A stretch of DNA of 64,000 nucleotides from Strobilurus pachycystidiatus (taxonomy: Eukaryota > Basidiomycota > Agaricomycetes > Agaricales > Physalacriaceae), in contig JAHLMK010000004.1 in assembly GCA_019915135.1 (NCBI GenBank), positions 1,612,001 through 1,676,000 on the forward strand. Direction: 5' to 3'. Shown here one piece after another: positions 25,101-31,100 of the stretch. The notes beneath the pieces are model-generated. The model saw only the letters and a list, made by a program, of their open reading frames with translations, made no database searches and was not told the DNA's origin. Numbering within the stretch: position 1 is the first letter of the stretch; every line of letters begins with the position of its first letter. The translations under genes and the position numbers were made by a program.

Positions 25101-28100
25101 CGCGAGGCAATGTAGCTTCTACCTATCAAGTGCTCTGGTGTACAAGGATTTTGTCTTGGAATCGTCAGGCCGCTACCGCAGGTTTTACGCCACTGGACTG
25201 CTAACGATAAGGACTCCTTCTTGCACTTAAACCAAACTTCTAGTGTCTTGCACCGGGACCAAAGGTTCCGAAAGGTGTCTCAGATGTTGACAACACTCGT
25301 TCAAACTCAACTTATTCCTCAAAGGAAAGTACTTCACGAAATAGCGTGAATGCAGGGCAGAACCACTTGCAAACCGGCCTTCTTGCGAATACAAGGTTCT
25401 AACACCAAGTAGATTCGTTGGTACTCGACTTGGTACGTCGGAATAAGGTTCTTTTGAGTCTTTCAAGGAGCTTGGCAACACCTGATGTCTTTAAATCTTG
25501 GAAAGGTCTTTGGGGTCTTTGGGGTCTTTGGGTTCTTTGCAGAAATGAGTCGAAACTCGAGATAGATTCACTACAATGGCTGCGTCTGACTAGCGGCTAC
25601 TGGGGGGGATCTAAGCTACCGAAATATGGGTCCTTTGGGCCCTTTTATACTACTGGTGGGTTCCTACTGAGTAAGCATCTATTCTAGGATCGGATACATC
25701 GGACTTTCGAGTCATACAAGTGCTGGATTCTTATTGGCTATCCCTGGTCGAAACAACTGCGGACAGGCCGCTTGGTCCTTTAGCCATATACGCCACCTTG
25801 GCGGTATGGTACAATCCTTGTGCCCAGGAGATCAAGGTCCGATAAGGACTTCGATCCTTAGGTATCTTTATGTTGCAAGGTCCTACGGACACCTGCTTTC
25901 TTGTGGATAGGTTGGATGGAGATCGTTAAGAACGTCCTTTCGAGCGCAGACACTACAGGGGAGTGCTTTCTTAAAGTGGTAATACACCCTGCTTTCGGGG
26001 TGGTCCTTGATCGTGGATCATGATCGATCGGCATAGCGGAAGGCGTCGGTTCGGAGTCCTTGACAGCTCCGAAGATTGTTTCCCCAAAAGGGTTGTGACG
26101 TCCTTGAACTATTTCGGGACCTTCCAGGTCTTTGGGTTGAGGTGCGCAGGTCTTGGGTCGCTCGAACTGAACCGCCTGGAGACCTTTGGACCCTCCTTGG
26201 GTGCGAATGGTTATAGCACATCGTCTGTAGTACAAGGTACACGCAAAGGTACGGGATCTTGAAAGGGATCCAACGCGCGGATAAGGATATTCGGATGAAG
26301 GTGATCGAAGGTTTCGATCGCGCCTGTCCTAAAGGACTTGTTAAGGCGCCTGGACCTTGTCCTGGAGGCTTGCCCGCGTCAAGGCAGTAACTCCTGCGTG
26401 CTCTATCCTAAGTACTTGACTGGAGGTTCCTAAGGTCTTTGGGCTGTTCAGGAATCGCAAAATTCCCCGTTTCTAGTACTGGAATAGTACCCTGCGTATC
26501 AACGCGGTGTCGGCTGGGGGTGGATGATTGCTGGCTTGAACTTCGACGATTTGGAGGGGGTGTGAGGAGCAGGGGATTGGGGAGCGGGGGTCTGATTAGC
26601 TTGGGAGGACGTCACGACATCGAAATGCTGGGCGGGAGTCTTGTGCTGGTGAAGACAAAACGATGCCCAGCGCGTCAAGGCCTCCGTCCATGTGTCATCG
26701 CGGGGTGAGGCGCATCCAGCTGGCGTATCACTCCTGAAAGAATTGTATGAGCCAGAAGACAGGGACCGAGAGGATCGCGCACCATTCTGTGTAGATACCA
26801 GCAGCGTTGCGAGGGGCTTTGACCATGTAGAAACCGCGATGATCAAAGCGGCTCACGCCTCTGTGTTTAGCGTTGGGATAGTAGGGTGGCGTGCACGCAC
26901 GCGCAATCTCCTCCTCCGTCAAAGAGACCATGATGGGAGAAGGAAGAGATGCAACGATAAGCCGAAGCCATCAACATGTCCACGTTGGATCACTCAGGTC
27001 CGAATCACGACTTTTTCCGAACTTCGACTCTTGAATTACGACTCGACGATGCCAGAACCACCTCCGGGAGATGCTGCACAGCCGGAGGCCCTTATTGATG
27101 AATTGACCTCGGTGGGTCTTCACGTTCGTCTCACAATTTCAATCAGGCTGATCATGGCTGCAATGACTGGTATTACGCTCAGGCTCTCAAAAGGGCGCAC
27201 CTCGGTAAAGCAAGTGTGGAGAAGGAGCTCCAAGATTTCAAGATCCAGGTTGCTGAGGAGGAGGCTCTGAGGACATCAGCTGCTCAGAAGGCCAGAAATA
27301 GGAAGAAGAAGGGATCGGCAAACGATACAAATGAGGAGCCGTCCCGTGTGGAGGCCATCGCGAAGGGTTTGGATGCCGTCCAGTATAGTCGGAAGGAGTT
27401 GGATCTTGTGGCGCGGCGCGGACGGGAGATGATTGTCTGTTGTCATCCGTGGTTTGAGACGAAGGCTTTTTGGCACTACTCCTACGGCGACATCCTGGCT
27501 GCTCACGAAGGTCACCATCACCCTGGTCAGATTAACAGCCTTATCCAGAAACCCGAGTCTACTGAATATCAGGCCATCGTCATCGCCAAGTATCTCTACG
27601 ACCGCTTCAGCCTGCCGTGGCACACTATCATCGAGAGAGCGGAAACGGACTTCGTCAATTCAGTGAGTAACCTCAGTGAGTAATCGGTCCATGAATCAGA
27701 TCATTCAGCTTTCCCGTAGCTCAAGTCCGCTGGTGCGGCTTTACGATCGGCCATGGTGTTTCGTATCAAGGATCTCGCTGTCAAGATCGCCATCTTCGCC
27801 GATATCATACCAGCCACCAGTTTTATGAAGGGTTTTGATACGCTCACCTGCCCCAGCTGCCAGTACTTGCTAGGATTGGATTTGAACGTTGCCTCTGTCC
27901 AGACCTGGCCTCCGCTCTACTTTCCCGCCGGTGTCAGAAATTTCAAACTTTTGTTTCGCAGTGAGGTTTTCGTCCGCGTAAGTTATCCTAACATAATCGT
28001 CTCATATACTGACTACAATACCAGCTATTGATTCCCGTCCTATTCGGACAGAGCCGTCTTTTGGGAACAGGACCGGGAGCCATCAAAGCGACTAATGCCT

Positions 28101-31100
28101 TCCTTTGGGGCGTCAACAAGACAACGCCAGGCATGATTGCCTTCGCTGCCATAATGGTTCGCCAGTCCTGACCTAAATACTCCTCATACTAATGCGCTTC
28201 CTTTCAAAGTCCCGCTGGCTTTTGTCCAACGAAGGGTCCTTCACAGTCAAGGGTAACAAGACACGATTCCCTTACGAGAAGGAGTTCCAGCGCGTCAAGA
28301 GCATCATCGAAACCAGCCTGCACGACCATCCTCAGGACGACGCGCCTATGAGTCTCACGATGGCGTGGTTCGACCTGCAGCTCTTCGGACCTCAGACTAA
28401 TCGTCTTGGTGCGGGTGCTGCCACGGATGACGCCGATGAAGGTCCGGAGGATGATATTGGCTTCGCTTTGGCAGCACTCAATGGAATGGCGGACGATGTC
28501 GACACGGACCCGACTGCCGTCAGCAACGCTGCTGTGACCAACGTTCCCTTTCATGACTCTTCCCTTCCTGCCAATGCCCCCATCGGCGGTTCCATTAGCT
28601 CGCCCGGTGTGGCTCCTGTCAACGCTCTCGCACTCACAGCCGCCTCCAATCCTGTTGTACTTAGCGCTGGGTCCAGCCAAGAAGTTTCCACCTCCGGTAT
28701 TCAAAATGTCGAACGCCCTGCCGAAATTGTCGATGTCGAACGCCCTGCCTCAGGAATTGTCAAACACCCTTCCGAAATTGTCGAATGCCCTGCTGAGATT
28801 GCCGAACGCCCTGCTGATAGTGGGATTCCCGAATCCTATCGTAAGCTCATCAAAGGTTATCTTAGCGGACACTCACGACAGTCACTTTAGATCATATGGC
28901 CACAGTCCACTCAGGGAAAGTCCTTGATTTTGTCGACAACGCTGATGTTCCCGAAGACGAGATGAATTTCTTCTCTACTCTCGCTGACAGCCCGAACCTG
29001 CAGGCAAATTTAGACTCAGAGCATGCTCACTCCGAAGCTGAGTCGGAGCTCACCGACTTGAACGATTCGGGAGTAGAGGAAGGAACGGGCGGGGAACGAG
29101 TATCCGCCATAGATCTCGTTCGTCAATACTCTGCATCCTTTGGTGCTCAAGGTGAGTTTATCTTGTTTTGCTCATAGATACCGTAACTCATGGCCTGCAC
29201 AGGTAACATCCCTCAAGAGGCGGGCGACGGTGTTCTGGCACCTTCAGATCTGTCTGAATTGGGTATTCGGAACAAGGCTCCTGGGAAAGGGAAAAGCAAG
29301 GCAACGAGCACCGGTGACAAGGCGGCGGGCAAGGCGGCGGCTGGAAAGGGAGCAGCTACGAAAAGGCAGGCAGCCATCAAAAAAGCGACGGGCGCTGAGA
29401 AGGCCGGGGTTACCAAGAAGCAGGTGGGCAGGAGACAAGCCGCCAAGAAGAAAGTGCCGACGACGGAGGTGGCTGCGGAAGAGACGGGAGTCACAGCTGA
29501 TATGGACACTCCCGCGTTGCTGTACCCTGCCGATCCCATCGCTTACGAGGAACTCATGGTCGGGAAAGCTCGCCCCAAGCCACAACCGCGGACCAAGCCC
29601 ACTCGTACCAGTCCCAGAAACCATGAAGTGTCAGAGCCGTAGATTTATGCCATTGTAACAGTTGTAATAGAGACGTGGAATGAACACTGTTTTTGAGTTA
29701 TTGACTGCCGGAATCAAGTTACCAATTGAGCTCTCTCGTCTACAGGCCGCAGTTCTGGACACTCTATAAGGCAGTGCCACCTATGAGTTCTGCAAGCAAT
29801 GTAGCCCAGCTGGTACTGGACTACACCCGTAAGTCATCTTTTATCTTGGTCGCCAGTTCGAGTCCCGAGTCAGTAAGTAAGTACAGTAAGTAAGCATAGT
29901 AAGTAAGCATAGTAAGTAAGCACAGTAAGTAAGCACAGTAAATCAACCAACAGCCCAGTACAGTACGCAACATTAACTGACAGTCAAGCAGCGGCCTAAG
30001 CACAGTAGTAAGTGACCGTGAGCGGGAGCAGCCGGGCGGGGCGAACATGAGGAGCGTTGGCGGCGAGGCTCGAGGTAAATTTTTTTTTTCTCCAGTTCAG
30101 AAATAATACGACCTTACGATCCTAGGTTAAGGCAGGTTAGAATGGCCTTGCTAGTGGCATTGTAATGTCTCTTCTAATGTCGTGGTAAGGCGATAATAAT
30201 GTCATTATCAGGCACCTTATAAGGGTACTTTGAAGGCACCAAGCAACGGCCATCACTTTGGCCATATAATGCCGTTATATGGGCATTTGCCGACCTGATG
30301 GCCGCGCCCACTCGCTCGGCTTACAAGGCCAGATCCAAGCCTTACAAGACCAGTTGCAAGCCGAGCCGACTACATCATATGGCAGACCGGCCGGATTAGA
30401 AGGAGCATTGTGGTGCCGCGCACAACATTATGTTCTCGGCCGGTCCATATGACCTCAGCTTAATGTCACAAGGTGTCTATTATAAGCCATTTTAAGGCGG
30501 CCCGACGTGTTACGCCCTTAGTGATGATTATAATGCCTTAAAATACTGATGCCGAATCTCCGACATTGATGTCAACAGAGAGGATGGCGGAGTCAACGCA
30601 ATGATACGTACTCGCATTTTGTGAGCAGGATGACTGCCAATGTCGCCTCAACCGCGCTGTGGGTAACGTTATTTTCACAGTACAAGTACGAGAGACGAGA
30701 TGCTCACTTGCTCAGGGTAATGACCATCAGCTTCCCAAAGCCCTTTCCGCAGTAATGCAACATTTGATGACCGCCGTACTCGGAGAGTCTAGCAAGCGGC
30801 ATAATGGCGAGAAACGATACTAAGCATGGAGCATGTCAGCCTCAGGAAGTCGAAGGTCATGACCGTCCTGCTCACATGCAAAGTCAAGTGAGTTCGTCCA
30901 ATCAGGGTGGTGTTCGCCCTCCGCTTGTGCTTTGTGCACAAAATGAGCTGCCCATGACAGCGGCACAAATATGAGGAAGACGTTGAGAGCTAAAAGATAT
31001 AATTAGGTGGAGTGAGAGGTTTTTCATAACGAAAGCACGGACAAGATGAAAGTGTGATGGCCTTGAGACTCTTTCCAAGGCCAATCTTCGACTTTCCCTT

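Larger units (their letters stand above)
15196..26501 (-). mobile_element. Ty3/Gypsy LTR retrotransposon, structurally complete
   Basis: An 11,306-bp element on the minus strand. Both LTRs are 1677 bp with TGAT..ATCA ends, flanked by a 4-bp duplication (ACGC at 15192-15195 and 26502-26505). Reading in the element's direction: LTR, leader with candidate primer-binding site, gag, protease, pol (RT, RNase H, integrase), an antisense accessory gene, polypurine tract, LTR. The RT-before-integrase order identifies Ty3/Gypsy. All three coding frames are open and all ORFs in the two LTRs are identical in sequence, so insertion was recent and the element may be active. Confidence 0.93.
5385..30565. 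mobile_element. Large Plavaka-type (CACTA-like) DNA transposon with cargo genes
   Basis: The ends are 9-bp perfect inverted repeats (TGTCGGAGA at 5385-5393, its complement at 30557-30565) flanked by TT on both sides. The element spans 25,181 bp, or 13,871 bp once the nested Gypsy insertion and one 4-bp duplication are removed. Precise removal with one TT restores a 51-bp intron of the CAX gene, which fixes the borders independently of the repeats. It carries a Plavaka transposase, a dioxygenase-like gene, a DUF6698 gene, a viroplasmin-like gene and at least two orphan genes on both strands. All have usable frames apart from the nested insertion, so it looks recent. The transposase family is known; that this transposase moves these particular ends is inference. 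Confidence 0.8.

Noticed and set aside
28888..28890. Apparent end of the DUF6698 gene and start of a second gene at 28896
   Set aside because: A 50-bp intron (28841-28890) joins the two in phase, so they are one gene.
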